Source: JACQCV01 sp964634555 (GTDB lineage Bacteria; Patescibacteriota; Minisyncoccia; Phycocordibacterales; UBA12445). Taken from it: 25,690 bases of DNA. Shown here one piece after another: positions 14,994 through 22,557 of the stretch. Position numbers and translations under genes: made by a program. Each line of letters starts with the position of its first letter. Position 1 is the first letter of the stretch. The stretch covers positions 1 through 25,690 of the forward strand of contig CAZWJJ010000006.1 of assembly GCA_964634555.1 (NCBI GenBank), written 5' to 3'. Under the pieces are notes generated by a model. The model saw only the letters and a list, made by a program, of their open reading frames with translations, was not told the DNA's origin and did not search any database.

Positions 14994-15662
14994 ATGACCA
15001 AACTAAACATCAAGCCTGAACGACAACTACAGATAGAACGGTATATTCGGGAGATCTGTTATCGGACAACACTCCCCAGGGAACCAGTCAATTCGGAGCC
15101 GATGATTCGACTACTCGCTATCCATGATTTCATTGGAGCGATCAATCTGATCAAGATGCAGATGGGTTTACATGAGGCACAAATCGATCTCGCAGAGTTT
15201 TTTCATGACGAAAATCGAAAGGCTTGTGCCTTTATACGTCTTCCTGAAATTATGCCGATTTTTGGCAGTAAAGATTTTAAGAACAAACTTTTTGTAATAA
15301 ATATTCGTCATGATTATCTTTACAGCGGTCAAAATGATCTACTGATCAAAAGCATCGCTCATGAACTCTCTCATATAATCCTAAGATCGACAGCCAGCAA
15401 ACTCAAAGAATCAGAAGAAGCTACCGATCTAATGGCAATGTGTTCCGGTTTTCATGAAATATATCTTAGAGGCTTTGAAGCCGCAGATCGTGTTGAAAAT
15501 AGAAAATACAGAAATAAGGACGAAAGTATTGATCAATACAAAAAGCGATTAGAAATTATCAATAATGGCAATGAATTTTGCGCGAGAATTTATCTTTCAA
15601 CCGATGAAGTTCGCTTCGCTTGCCAACTGATTAAAAATCGTCTTGATCTTCGCCGACAATAA
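14994..15662 (+). CDS. HExxH zincin-like hypothetical protein
   Basis: 222 aa, with TGGAGG before the ATG. IKSIAHELSHIILRS places HELSH at residues 123-127. SEEATDLMAMCSGF about 15 residues later gives a Glu (141 or 142) that fits the third zinc ligand of gluzincins, in the pattern seen in M48- and ImmA-like peptidases. Preceding segments ACAFIRLPE and KLFVINIRHDYL look like the strands next to the active-site helix. No membrane segment, so it is not an HtpX-type protease. It is the second soluble HExxH protein in the window; overall sequence similarity to 3168-3773 is not obvious. Substrate unknown. Confidence 0.72.
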   Translation: MTKLNIKPERQLQIERYIREICYRTTLPREPVNSEPMIRLLAIHDFIGAINLIKMQMGLHEAQIDLAEFFHDENRKACAFIRLPEIMPIFGSKDFKNKLFVINIRHDYLYSGQNDLLIKSIAHELSHIILRSTASKLKESEEATDLMAMCSGFHEIYLRGFEAADRVENRKYRNKDESIDQYKKRLEIINNGNEFCARIYLSTDEVRFACQLIKNRLDLRRQ

Positions 15663-15673
15663 ATTACCGACAA

Positions 15674-15695
15674 CCCGCTAAGGCGGGATTTTTTT
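15674..15695 (+). terminator. Terminator of the 14994 gene
   Basis: CCCGC (15674-15678), loop TAAG, GCGGG (15683-15687), A, then seven Ts. Confidence 0.9.
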
Positions 15696-15808
15696 ATTTG
15701 AAACCCGATTAAATCAGAATTTAGACTATCTATTTTTTCTGCGTGTATATCAATCGCCATTTCAGGCTGTACATCTAAACACCTATTCCTCAAAAACAAT
15801 AAAAATAT

Positions 15809-15814
15809 TATAAT
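15809..15814 (+). promoter_or_regulatory. -10 box of the 15823 gene (leaderless type)
   Basis: Perfect TATAAT 8 nt before the ATG at 15823. The -35 region (TTCCTC at 15786-15791) is poor. Confidence 0.45.
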
Positions 15815-15822
15815 AAACTCAT

Positions 15823-16443
15823 ATGTGTTTTAATGCATCAGCAAGTTTTGTGACCAGCGCGACGATGACAGTGATCGGTGCCGCTTCGATGAGCGAGTCA
15901 AAAAACAGAAAACAGAGGATCATGTCGCTAATTCCATTCGGCTTCGCGATTCAACAGGCGTTTGAAGGTTATCAATGGCTATCTCTAGGATCTGGTGTCG
16001 CCTGTACCAAAGCCGCATACGGTTTCCTGTTTTTCGCTTTTCTGGTTTGGCCGATTTTTGTACCAGCGATAGTATTGATGAATGAAAAACGTCCGAAGAA
16101 AATTCTAAAATGGCTTCTTGCAACTGGAATAGTTTCAGCTCTTCTAAACCTCTATGGATTATTAATCTACCCTCTAAAAATTGTTGTTGAACAACACAGC
16201 ATCGTCTATTTAATCGATATGCATTACTATTCTGCATCAGCAGTACTTTATCTATCAGCTGTCTGTGGCAGTTTATTACTTTCCAGCAAAAAACTCATAC
16301 GCTATTTTGGCCTCATTGCCAGTTTATCAGCAATAATCTCTCTATATTTTTATTATGATGCCTTCATCTCAGTATGGTGTTTCTTTGCGGCTGTTATAAG
16401 CGGGCTTATATACATCTACATCAAACAAGAAAACAACCATTGA
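15823..16443 (+). CDS. Multi-spanning membrane protein, DUF6629-like
   Basis: 206 aa starting MCFNASASF. This resembles the MCFSAxASF start of the DUF6629 membrane family, including the AIQQAFEGYQWLSL helix (family pattern Q-x-x-E-x-x-W). I count about six to seven hydrophobic segments: near 10-22, 36-52, 64-85, 97-117, 131-151, 159-173 and 177-199. The function of the family is unknown. No Shine-Dalgarno; a -10 lies 8 nt before the ATG. The stop (TGA) overlaps the -35 of the next transcription unit. Confidence 0.7.
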   Translation: MCFNASASFVTSATMTVIGAASMSESKNRKQRIMSLIPFGFAIQQAFEGYQWLSLGSGVACTKAAYGFLFFAFLVWPIFVPAIVLMNEKRPKKILKWLLATGIVSALLNLYGLLIYPLKIVVEQHSIVYLIDMHYYSASAVLYLSAVCGSLLLSSKKLIRYFGLIASLSAIISLYFYYDAFISVWCFFAAVISGLIYIYIKQENNH

Positions 16444-16468
16444 CTCTAGACAATTATAGTGTTAGTCT
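16440..16468 (+). promoter_or_regulatory. Promoter of the FAD oxidoreductase pair
   Basis: TTGACT (16440-16445), 17-bp spacer, TAGTCT (16463-16468), preceded by TGT giving TGTTAGTCT, identical to the rpsU extended -10. Leader of about 60 nt. Confidence 0.65.
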
Positions 16469-16533
16469 TTTGACCAGTTTCCGATCTTTGATAATCTCGC
16501 AGAATCCGACTGTTGCGTCGGGAAAGGTAAAAA

Positions 16534-18240
16534 ATGCTGGGCAAATTCAGTACTGGAACTCTCAATCCTGAACGTCGTGAATCTCAAAATAATCGGTACT
16601 GGGAAGGTCATAAATATGACTTCATTATTATCGGCAGTGGCATGGCGGCACTCACTTTCGCGGCTAATGCCGCCCATGCCGGATACAAAGTTTGTATTCT
16701 GGAAGCGCACGATGTTCCCGGCGGTTATGCTCATTCATTCAAATACGGAGAATTTTCATTCTGTGCCCAAGTGCATTATATCTGGGGTTGCGGTCCTGGC
16801 GGACACGTTTACGAATTTCTGAAAAATATCGGACTCGAAGAAGAAATAACTTTTGAACTATTGGGAGATAAAACCACCGGTTATGACCGAATGGTTATGC
16901 CGGATGGCAAAAAAGTCTTCATCCCCTATGGCTATGACAAGCTGGTGGAAAATATCGAGAGAGCTTATCCTGGCCAAGGAAAAAATGTCAAAAAATTCAC
17001 CGATATTCTTAGCCGTATTCGAAATGAAGTTAAAATATTGCCGGACAAGATTCATTGGTCGGAGTATTTCAATCTTCTCAAACTTTGGCAATTCCGAACT
17101 CTATGGAAATACCAGAACAAGACTCTCCAGAATGTTTTCGATGAGTGCCATTTGAGTCGAGAAGCTCAAGCGGTACTGATTGCCCAAGCCGGGGATTTTA
17201 TGGCCCCACCAAATGAACTATCGATCTTCGCCTATACCGGACTATTCGGCGGCTATAACACCGGCGCGTACTATCCGACTAAGCACTTCAATCACTTCAT
17301 CGACCGAATTGTTAAATTCATCACAGATCACGAAGGTTGCCATATTTATTATGAGACCCGTGTCAAAGATATCGATACCAGAGGAAATATTGTCTATGGA
17401 ATTTCAACTCAGGATAAAAAGTTTTTCACGGCTGACAGATATATCTGCAATATGGATCCGCAAGCGGCTTCATATATGATCGGACGCGAAAAATTTCCAA
17501 AGGAATTTACGGACAAACTTGATTACGAATATTCCCATACTGGCTTAATGATCTATCTTGGCCTAAAGAATATTGACCTTCGCGATCACGGCTTTGGAAA
17601 TTTCAACACCTGGCATCTCGAAGATTGGGACATGAATGAAACATGGCGCCAAGAACTGGCCGGAGATTACTCTAAGCCCTGGATATTCATGGGAACACCA
17701 ACTCTTCATTCTGACCAATCTGGCATTGCCCCAAACGGCTGTCATATTCTAGAAGTTGAAACCCTAGGCGGTTATGATCACTTTAAGCGCCTAAAAGATT
17801 CTGGCGATAATTTCAAATCTTACAATCAGGAAAAAAGCCGAGTAGCAAATATCATGCTCGACATTGTTGAAAAAAAATATATTCCGAATCTTCGCGAACA
17901 TATTGCTCTGAAACTAATCGGCAGTCCGACAACAAATGAAGATTTTTGTCTTGCCCCGCGCGGTAATGCTTACGGTTCTCATCTAACCCCCAAAAACATG
18001 GGGCTTGGCCGCCTCAAATCTGAAACACCATTCAGAAATCTCTGGTGGTGCAATGCTTCAAGCGGCTATGGCGGTATTTGTCCGACAATAGGCACTGGAA
18101 ATGCTTTGTACATGAAGTTGATCGGTGATAAATTTTACAACCCAGCAGATGAGCCGACAGATGAAATTCTTATTCAACTCGCGAATAGAAAAAATCATCT
18201 GACTACTGAAAATCTTATTGTCAACCAAATGGAGGGGTAA
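16534..18240 (+). CDS. FAD-dependent oxidoreductase, CrtI/CrtISO/RetSat-like
   Basis: 568 aa. KYDFIIIGSGMAALTFA (28-44) is an FAD-binding dinucleotide fold, with Ala in place of the last Gly of GxGxxG. ILEAHDVPGGYAHSF (55-69) and the block through VHYIWG match carotenoid desaturase/isomerase and retinol saturase enzymes. The C-terminus SSGYGGICPTIGTGNALYM is the second FAD-contact region. A related reaction on an isoprenoid or polyunsaturated substrate is likely; the substrate is not evident. GGGAAAGG lies before the ATG. The next FAD enzyme starts directly after the stop, so the two are surely cotranscribed. No other carotenoid-pathway gene is in the window. Confidence 0.82.
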   Translation: MLGKFSTGTLNPERRESQNNRYWEGHKYDFIIIGSGMAALTFAANAAHAGYKVCILEAHDVPGGYAHSFKYGEFSFCAQVHYIWGCGPGGHVYEFLKNIGLEEEITFELLGDKTTGYDRMVMPDGKKVFIPYGYDKLVENIERAYPGQGKNVKKFTDILSRIRNEVKILPDKIHWSEYFNLLKLWQFRTLWKYQNKTLQNVFDECHLSREAQAVLIAQAGDFMAPPNELSIFAYTGLFGGYNTGAYYPTKHFNHFIDRIVKFITDHEGCHIYYETRVKDIDTRGNIVYGISTQDKKFFTADRYICNMDPQAASYMIGREKFPKEFTDKLDYEYSHTGLMIYLGLKNIDLRDHGFGNFNTWHLEDWDMNETWRQELAGDYSKPWIFMGTPTLHSDQSGIAPNGCHILEVETLGGYDHFKRLKDSGDNFKSYNQEKSRVANIMLDIVEKKYIPNLREHIALKLIGSPTTNEDFCLAPRGNAYGSHLTPKNMGLGRLKSETPFRNLWWCNASSGYGGICPTIGTGNALYMKLIGDKFYNPADEPTDEILIQLANRKNHLTTENLIVNQMEG

Positions 18241-19605
18241 ATGATTGAGGGGAAAAAGCTAAATGTTGCGGTGATTGGTGCGGGTCCGGGTGGACTTTCA
18301 ACGGCCTATAACCTTCAACAATCAGGCCGTTGCAATGTTGTAGTTTTCGAAGGCTCGACACATGTCGGCGGAAGAATGTCGACAAGATTTCGTGATGGTT
18401 TCGCTTTCGACAAAGGCGCCAACTTTTTTGTTGATGCATACAGTACGACAAAAGCTTACGCTAAATTGCTTGACCTGCCATGGGAACCAATGAAAGATGG
18501 TGGACAACATTTTACTGTCAGAGATGGCAAGCTATGTCTACTAACATTTAAAAATCTTTATTCGATCTTTAAATTCGATGCACTATCTTATAGTTCTCGA
18601 GCTAAACTTATCTGGATGTTTTACGACATTGGCAGAAAGGGTCGAGATCTTAATTTCTTCGATCTTACTTCTCTACCACCTCAACTAAACACAATGAGTG
18701 CTTACGATTATGTTGAAGCAAGGGCAGGTAAAGAAGTCGCGAACTACGTCATAGATGCCTTCACCTCGATGTATCAATTCCATAGTGCTAGGGAGATAAG
18801 CGCTGCAGCAATGTTCGCTCTTATCAACATGATGAGATTCGATACCAAGGGTTTTGTTCGGCATCATATTGCCGGTGGAGAAATGAGTACTATACCGGAA
18901 GCACTAGCAAAACAACTAAATGTTAAATTGGAAACACCTGTCGATGAGATCTTCACTAAAAATTCCAAAGTGATAGTCAGGACCGGCGACAATGTTCATA
19001 CCTTTGATCTTGCCGTAATTGCAACCACAGCAAATATCGCGCAACGAATCTATAAAAATCCCACAAGAATCCAGTCTGAATTCCTCTATAGTGTCGAATA
19101 TGCTTCGACAATAAACATCTCATTCAGAATTCCTGAGAATCTTCTCGAGGGAATCGACTGTGTTGCAGTCTCAAGACTGGAGAATCGTACGATCTGCGAA
19201 TACACAAATGAGTCTATGAAAGGAATTAACGCAGGTGGAATGACACTGATAAATGTCGGGCTTCATGAAGGTGCAGCCGATAAACTTATGTGGCGAGAAA
19301 ATGACCATATCTATAATTTAGTCAGAAGCGAACTGATCAAAGTCTGTCCGAATCTCCATAGATTAAATCCCGAAATCTTACGACCACATGATATTCAGAA
19401 GTGGCCTTCAGCTATGCCAAAATTTTCTCAGAACCTCATGATGCACGCGCGCGAACTCTGGCGAGTCGGCCAGGGTGAAAATGGTGTCTACTTTGCCGGC
19501 GATATGACAGGCTGTCCATGGGTTGAAGGCGCTTTATATTCCGGAACAAAAGTTGCAAGTATGATCGCCAATACATACTATTCAGATATCGTATTCATTA
19601 AGTAA
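18241..19605 (+). CDS. FAD-dependent amine oxidase/PPOX-like oxidoreductase
   Basis: 454 aa. LNVAVIGAGPGGLSTAYNL carries GxGxxG at 13-18; FEGSTHVGGRMSTRF has the Glu (37) for ribose and the GGR motif. FDKGANFF follows as in protoporphyrinogen oxidase and related flavin amine oxidases. The end, GVYFAGDMTGCPWVEGALYSG, is the family's C-terminal FAD-binding signature. It begins on the base after the upstream TAA, with TGGAGGGG as Shine-Dalgarno. No heme genes are nearby, so a role with the preceding CrtI-like enzyme on a lipid or isoprenoid is more plausible than heme synthesis. Confidence 0.82.
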   Translation: MIEGKKLNVAVIGAGPGGLSTAYNLQQSGRCNVVVFEGSTHVGGRMSTRFRDGFAFDKGANFFVDAYSTTKAYAKLLDLPWEPMKDGGQHFTVRDGKLCLLTFKNLYSIFKFDALSYSSRAKLIWMFYDIGRKGRDLNFFDLTSLPPQLNTMSAYDYVEARAGKEVANYVIDAFTSMYQFHSAREISAAAMFALINMMRFDTKGFVRHHIAGGEMSTIPEALAKQLNVKLETPVDEIFTKNSKVIVRTGDNVHTFDLAVIATTANIAQRIYKNPTRIQSEFLYSVEYASTINISFRIPENLLEGIDCVAVSRLENRTICEYTNESMKGINAGGMTLINVGLHEGAADKLMWRENDHIYNLVRSELIKVCPNLHRLNPEILRPHDIQKWPSAMPKFSQNLMMHARELWRVGQGENGVYFAGDMTGCPWVEGALYSGTKVASMIANTYYSDIVFIK

Positions 19606-19616
19606 TAAAAATCTAC

Positions 19617-19642
19617 CCGCCCTAATCTCAGGGCGGTTTTTT
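19617..19642 (+). terminator. Terminator of the FAD oxidoreductase pair
   Basis: CCGCCCT (19617-19623) and AGGGCGG (19630-19636), 6-nt loop, then six Ts. Confidence 0.92.
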
Positions 19643-19643
19643 C

Positions 19644-19706
19644 TTTACCACGCTGTAGCCTCAGTGTAAGCGGGTTTACCTCGCTGTAGCTTTAAGCATA
19701 GCCGGG
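19644..19706. repeat. Imperfect tandem repeat of ~31 bp, two copies
   Basis: Copies 19644-19674 and 19675-19706 both run TTTACC-CGCTGTAGC...CGGG with changes in between. They lie just after the terminator in the 19606-19934 gap. Function unknown. Confidence 0.6.
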
Positions 19707-19743
19707 CTTTATCACACCCAAGCTGAAACAACGACACCCAATT

Positions 19744-19826
19744 GTCATTGCGAGAAGCTTGCGACGAAGCAATCTCTAATAATTAATTTACTGAGATTGC
19801 CGAATTCCCTGAGCTCGCTCGCAACA
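19744..19826. repeat. Palindromic repeat pair (REP/MITE-like)
   Basis: Forward copy 19744-19777 is nearly identical to the unit at 1608. A decayed reverse copy lies at about 19793-19826. The rest of 19606-19934 holds only the tandem repeat and the next promoter. Confidence 0.75.
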
Positions 19827-19863
19827 ACATTAAGTCCTACATATATAACTATGTAACCATACC

Positions 19864-19892
19864 TTGACTCAACAGCTTCAATGTGTTAGCTT
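19864..19892 (+). promoter_or_regulatory. Promoter of the 19935-21062 cluster
   Basis: TTGACT (19864-19869), 17-bp spacer, TAGCTT (19887-19892) preceded by TGT. The predicted start near 19899 gives a leader of about 36 nt. Confidence 0.6.
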
Positions 19893-19934
19893 ATCAATGA
19901 ACTTTTAGTTTCTTGACATTACAAGGATGTTGGG

Positions 19935-20330
19935 TTGGAAAAGGAGATTAGGCGCCTTATCTTCGGACAAGGCCTAATGTTACCAGTCATTGATTACGAA
20001 AAGGTGTTTACAATCCGTAAATACCGTAAGGAAGCTCATAATTTCCAAAAGGGTGAGATCATCAGCGGCGATTTCCACGATGGACTTGATATTCTTTTGC
20101 AAATAACCCGAGATACTCGCATCGATTCTTTTCTTGTACTTAATGATGCTTATCTGAAAGCGCAGGATCTTCAACAGCTCGGATACTATTTCGATAATGA
20201 CTACTTCAGTAAATTGGAAAAATATTATCCTGATCTCAAATGGACCGACACTGGAGCAGTGATCTTTTTTGAAATCCTGAAGGTAAACGGGATTCCGGTG
20301 ATCTGTAAGAACAATAAACTGCAGATCTGA
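19935..20330 (+). CDS. Small protein, possibly ASCH-like domain
   Basis: 131 aa. The pattern MLPVIDYEKVFTIRKYRKEA...KGEIISGDF, then RIDSFLVLNDAYLKAQDLQQLGY, then YYPDLKWTDTGAVIFFEI recalls ASCH domains: a basic R-K-R stretch, G-D strand, D/E-A helix and a YP...V-FF end strand. ASCH proteins are small PUA-like folds proposed to bind RNA or modified nucleosides. The match is from pattern only, so treat it as tentative. The best start is TTG 19935 with AAGGA 7 nt upstream; an in-frame ATG at 19977 would shorten it by 14 residues. First gene of a three-gene unit. Confidence 0.6.
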   Translation: MEKEIRRLIFGQGLMLPVIDYEKVFTIRKYRKEAHNFQKGEIISGDFHDGLDILLQITRDTRIDSFLVLNDAYLKAQDLQQLGYYFDNDYFSKLEKYYPDLKWTDTGAVIFFEILKVNGIPVICKNNKLQI

Positions 20331-20346
20331 CAAAGGAGGAAAACAG

Positions 20347-20580
20347 ATGGACCAAAGCGATTTCGAACTCATGGTAACCAATACAAATAACAGCGATGAC
20401 TATGTCGTCGACAAGTATCGTGAGCTTATTATCGAAACGATAAATCGACAAAGGGAATTGGAAGGTCCGATGCTTGAAAATGATAGTTTGTTCTGGGTTC
20501 GAAATTTGTCCGCATTGAACCTCATCAGAAAGTATCGGCCCCAAGTTGCCCAACTGCTCAAGAGCAAGGAGATCAGATAG
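20347..20580 (+). CDS. Small hypothetical protein
   Basis: 77 aa, strongly supported start with AAGGAGG before ATG 20347, 16 bp after the previous stop. Hydrophilic and acidic at the N-terminus (many Asp/Asn), then two probable helices (DKYRELIIETINRQRELEG and LNLIRKYRPQVAQLLKSKE). No family recognised. Cotranscribed with its neighbours. Confidence 0.65.
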   Translation: MDQSDFELMVTNTNNSDDYVVDKYRELIIETINRQRELEGPMLENDSLFWVRNLSALNLIRKYRPQVAQLLKSKEIR

Positions 20581-20582
20581 TA

Positions 20583-21062
20583 ATGAAAATCATTTCTGCG
20601 ATTCTTTTTCTTGCCACACTCATTCCCCCTCTAGCCGCAACTAACACAAAGACCGAACCCAAGAATTATCCGCCACTGACTTCCCGATTCGAAACAGGTA
20701 AGCCCGGTGATAGAGTTGTTCTAGAAGTAATTTCCGAAGTAAAACTAATTGCCGAACCAGACATTCATGAATATAGATACACCTTCGAGAATAAGGGAAC
20801 TAGAAAAATCAGACTCACTTTTGCCAACGATGAGATCCTAATCTCCTTCCTATTTCTAACGAATCAAGATTTTGCCATAACCCTTGAACCCGCTGAAAAA
20901 AGGGTCTTCGTTTTCAAGGCTACCCTACCGCCAAATATGGAAAACGGAACTACGATGCTCATGGTCTGGTCTGAAAAGACTAGTAAGTGGATAGCCACAC
21001 AAAAAGCTGGATTCATGACTCTTTATATTCATCAGTGGAATGCAGAAGTCATTAAACCTTAA
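20583..21062 (+). CDS. Secreted protein, possibly BsuPI-like beta-sandwich
   Basis: 159 aa starting with a signal peptide (MKIISAILFLATLIPPLAA, cut probably after residue 19; no lipobox Cys). The mature part has alternating strands and the pattern YTFENKGTRKIRLTFAN...F-F-TNQDFAITLEPAEKRVFVFKATLP. This resembles the BsuPI intracellular proteinase-inhibitor domain and similar Ig-like folds, but the match is weak. Two bp separate it from the previous stop; AAGGAG lies about 12 nt upstream. It is exported, whereas the two genes before it are cytoplasmic. Its 3' end overlaps the convergent apbE by 11 bp. Confidence 0.68.
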   Translation: MKIISAILFLATLIPPLAATNTKTEPKNYPPLTSRFETGKPGDRVVLEVISEVKLIAEPDIHEYRYTFENKGTRKIRLTFANDEILISFLFLTNQDFAITLEPAEKRVFVFKATLPPNMENGTTMLMVWSEKTSKWIATQKAGFMTLYIHQWNAEVIKP

Positions 21063-21834
21063 TAGTCTTGCCCCGAAAAATTCGGGGCTTTTTAATAGTA
21101 AATCTTTCAAAACCAGATGTCATAGTCGCTATGCCTTTTTTATCAATTGCATATGCTTCAAATCCATCAAGTCTCTCAATAAATTCAAGACCAAAATTAC
21201 CCATAGCAAATGCCGGTGTTGCAAAACAGTCTGCCTCATATATGTTCGGACCGATAATTGTCAGGCTCACTAAATCGGACTCAACCGGCTTCTCTGTATG
21301 CGGATCATAAATATGCAGTCCACGAATATACGTTCCAGAAGTCGCCACCCCTAAGCCATGCGGATAAACGATTTTTATAACTTCAATACTATTAAAAGGA
21401 TTGCGAATCCCAATCGCCCATTCTCCGTTATTTACATTTTTACCGCGTGTCTGAATATCACCACCAACATCCAAACAATAGTTAAGACAGCCAAGCTGAT
21501 CGAGCAGTTCTGCCGCATTTTGAATCGCCCAACCCTTAACAAGGCCCGATGGATCATATAAACCATCCGGCCTTTTTATATCAAAATAACCGGCTGTCGC
21601 CTTTTTTAATTTTTCACAAAGAGTCATGACCATCTTCATCTCATGGCTATAATTATCTGACTTGAGCTCTCCCCTATTGATCATTGAAATTTCACTATCA
21701 TTTTTATATGTACTGAATTTTTTATCAACATACTCAAAATAGTTAAAAACTTTATCGAAATATTCTTGTTCTGCTGAAATATCGACAATCTCCAGTACAA
21801 CCGGCATTCCCATTATTATTCTGATTTGTTTCAT
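21052..21834 (-). CDS. apbE: FAD:protein FMN transferase (ApbE family)
   Basis: Mg-dependent enzyme that transfers FMN from FAD to Thr/Ser of target proteins. 260 aa from the ATG at 21834. Typical segments in order: GMPVVLEI at the start (family M-G-T), FSTYKNDSEISMINRG, DPSGLVKGWAIQNA, CLDVGGDIQTRG, GVATSGTY and YDPHTEKPV. The metal-site region EADCFATPAFAMG replaces the usual ADALATALFVMG with Cys and Pro. It lacks a signal peptide and lipobox, unlike many ApbE proteins, and is shorter than the usual ~330 aa. No RnfG/NqrC-type target is in the window. The promoter overlaps that of the divergent PAP2 gene. Confidence 0.88.
   Translation of the reverse strand: MKQIRIIMGMPVVLEIVDISAEQEYFDKVFNYFEYVDKKFSTYKNDSEISMINRGELKSDNYSHEMKMVMTLCEKLKKATAGYFDIKRPDGLYDPSGLVKGWAIQNAAELLDQLGCLNYCLDVGGDIQTRGKNVNNGEWAIGIRNPFNSIEVIKIVYPHGLGVATSGTYIRGLHIYDPHTEKPVESDLVSLTIIGPNIYEADCFATPAFAMGNFGLEFIERLDGFEAYAIDKKGIATMTSGFERFTIKKPRIFRGKTIKV
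21070..21093 (+). terminator. Terminator of the 19935-21062 cluster, inside the apbE 3' end
   Basis: GCCCCGAA (21070-21077), AAA loop, TTCGGGGC (21081-21088), then five Ts. It lies within the last codons of the convergent apbE gene; with As on the other side it could act on both strands. Confidence 0.85.
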
Positions 21835-21837
21835 AAT

Positions 21838-21866
21838 TTGAATTTTAGACTCTCTGGAGATATAAT
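21838..21866 (+). promoter_or_regulatory. Promoter of the PAP2 gene (leaderless type)
   Basis: TTGAAT (21838-21843), 17-bp spacer, perfect TATAAT (21861-21866), ATG at 21877. It interlocks with the apbE promoter on the other strand. Confidence 0.7.
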
Positions 21867-21870
21867 TCAA
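21842..21870 (-). promoter_or_regulatory. Promoter of apbE (leaderless type)
   Basis: Minus strand TTGAAT (21870-21865), 17-bp spacer, TAAAAT (21847-21842), then 7 nt to the ATG at 21834. It occupies almost the same 29 bp as the forward promoter. Confidence 0.65.
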
Positions 21871-21876
21871 CAATAT

Positions 21877-22530
21877 ATGGCGTTAAGCAATATTGTCGAG
21901 AATTATAAAAATAGTTTCAAAGGTGAGCGGTTAAGGTCACTATTCATCGCTATTACTCTATTAGTAATCAGTCTAATCATTCAATTCTATGCCAGTAACT
22001 ATTCAACTCGCAGTGCGGGCCATTTCGTAGGCGATTTCTTCCTCGACAATCTGCCGGTCATAAATTTAAATCCAGTAATCATTGAGGGTGCCCTCTGGTC
22101 ATTATTTTTTACATCCATTTTTATTCTCTCTAGACCGAGGTCATTGATTTTTACAATCAAAGCTATATCGATTTTCATTATTATCAGATCATTTTTTGTA
22201 TCAGTAACCCATCTGGGGATATACCCAGATCAGATAGTGCCAGGCCAGGGATTAATGGACGATATTTATGTTTTATTTAATCTTCAAGCTGGATACTTCT
22301 TTTCGGGCCACACAGGCACACCATTCCTAATGGCCTTGCTGTATTGGAATAAAAAATTCTGGCGCGATATTTTTCTTGCGCTTTCAATAATTTTCGGAGT
22401 GTCCGTTTTATTGGCACATATCCACTATTCTATCGACGTCTTTGCCGCACCGTTTATGACCTATGGAATTTACAAGATTTCAATCTTCTTATTTGAAAAA
22501 GATTTCAAAACTTCAGGACTTGATGGATAA
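21877..22530 (+). CDS. PAP2-superfamily membrane phosphatase/lipid transferase (sphingomyelin-synthase-like)
   Basis: 217-aa integral membrane protein with about six hydrophobic segments. YFFSGHTGTPFLMALLYW carries the SGHT catalytic motif and HIHYSIDVFAAPF carries the H-Y-x-x-D-V motif. This spacing is typical of the PAP2_C group that includes sphingomyelin and ceramide phosphotransferases, as well as undecaprenyl-PP-phosphatase-like enzymes. The likely substrate is a phospholipid or polyprenyl phosphate. ATG 21877 is chosen because it lies 11 nt after the TATAAT; an upstream in-frame ATG at 21826 would precede the promoter. Confidence 0.8.
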   Translation: MALSNIVENYKNSFKGERLRSLFIAITLLVISLIIQFYASNYSTRSAGHFVGDFFLDNLPVINLNPVIIEGALWSLFFTSIFILSRPRSLIFTIKAISIFIIIRSFFVSVTHLGIYPDQIVPGQGLMDDIYVLFNLQAGYFFSGHTGTPFLMALLYWNKKFWRDIFLALSIIFGVSVLLAHIHYSIDVFAAPFMTYGIYKISIFLFEKDFKTSGLDG

Positions 22531-22557
22531 AAAATTAGCTTGAGATAATTTTAAGGA

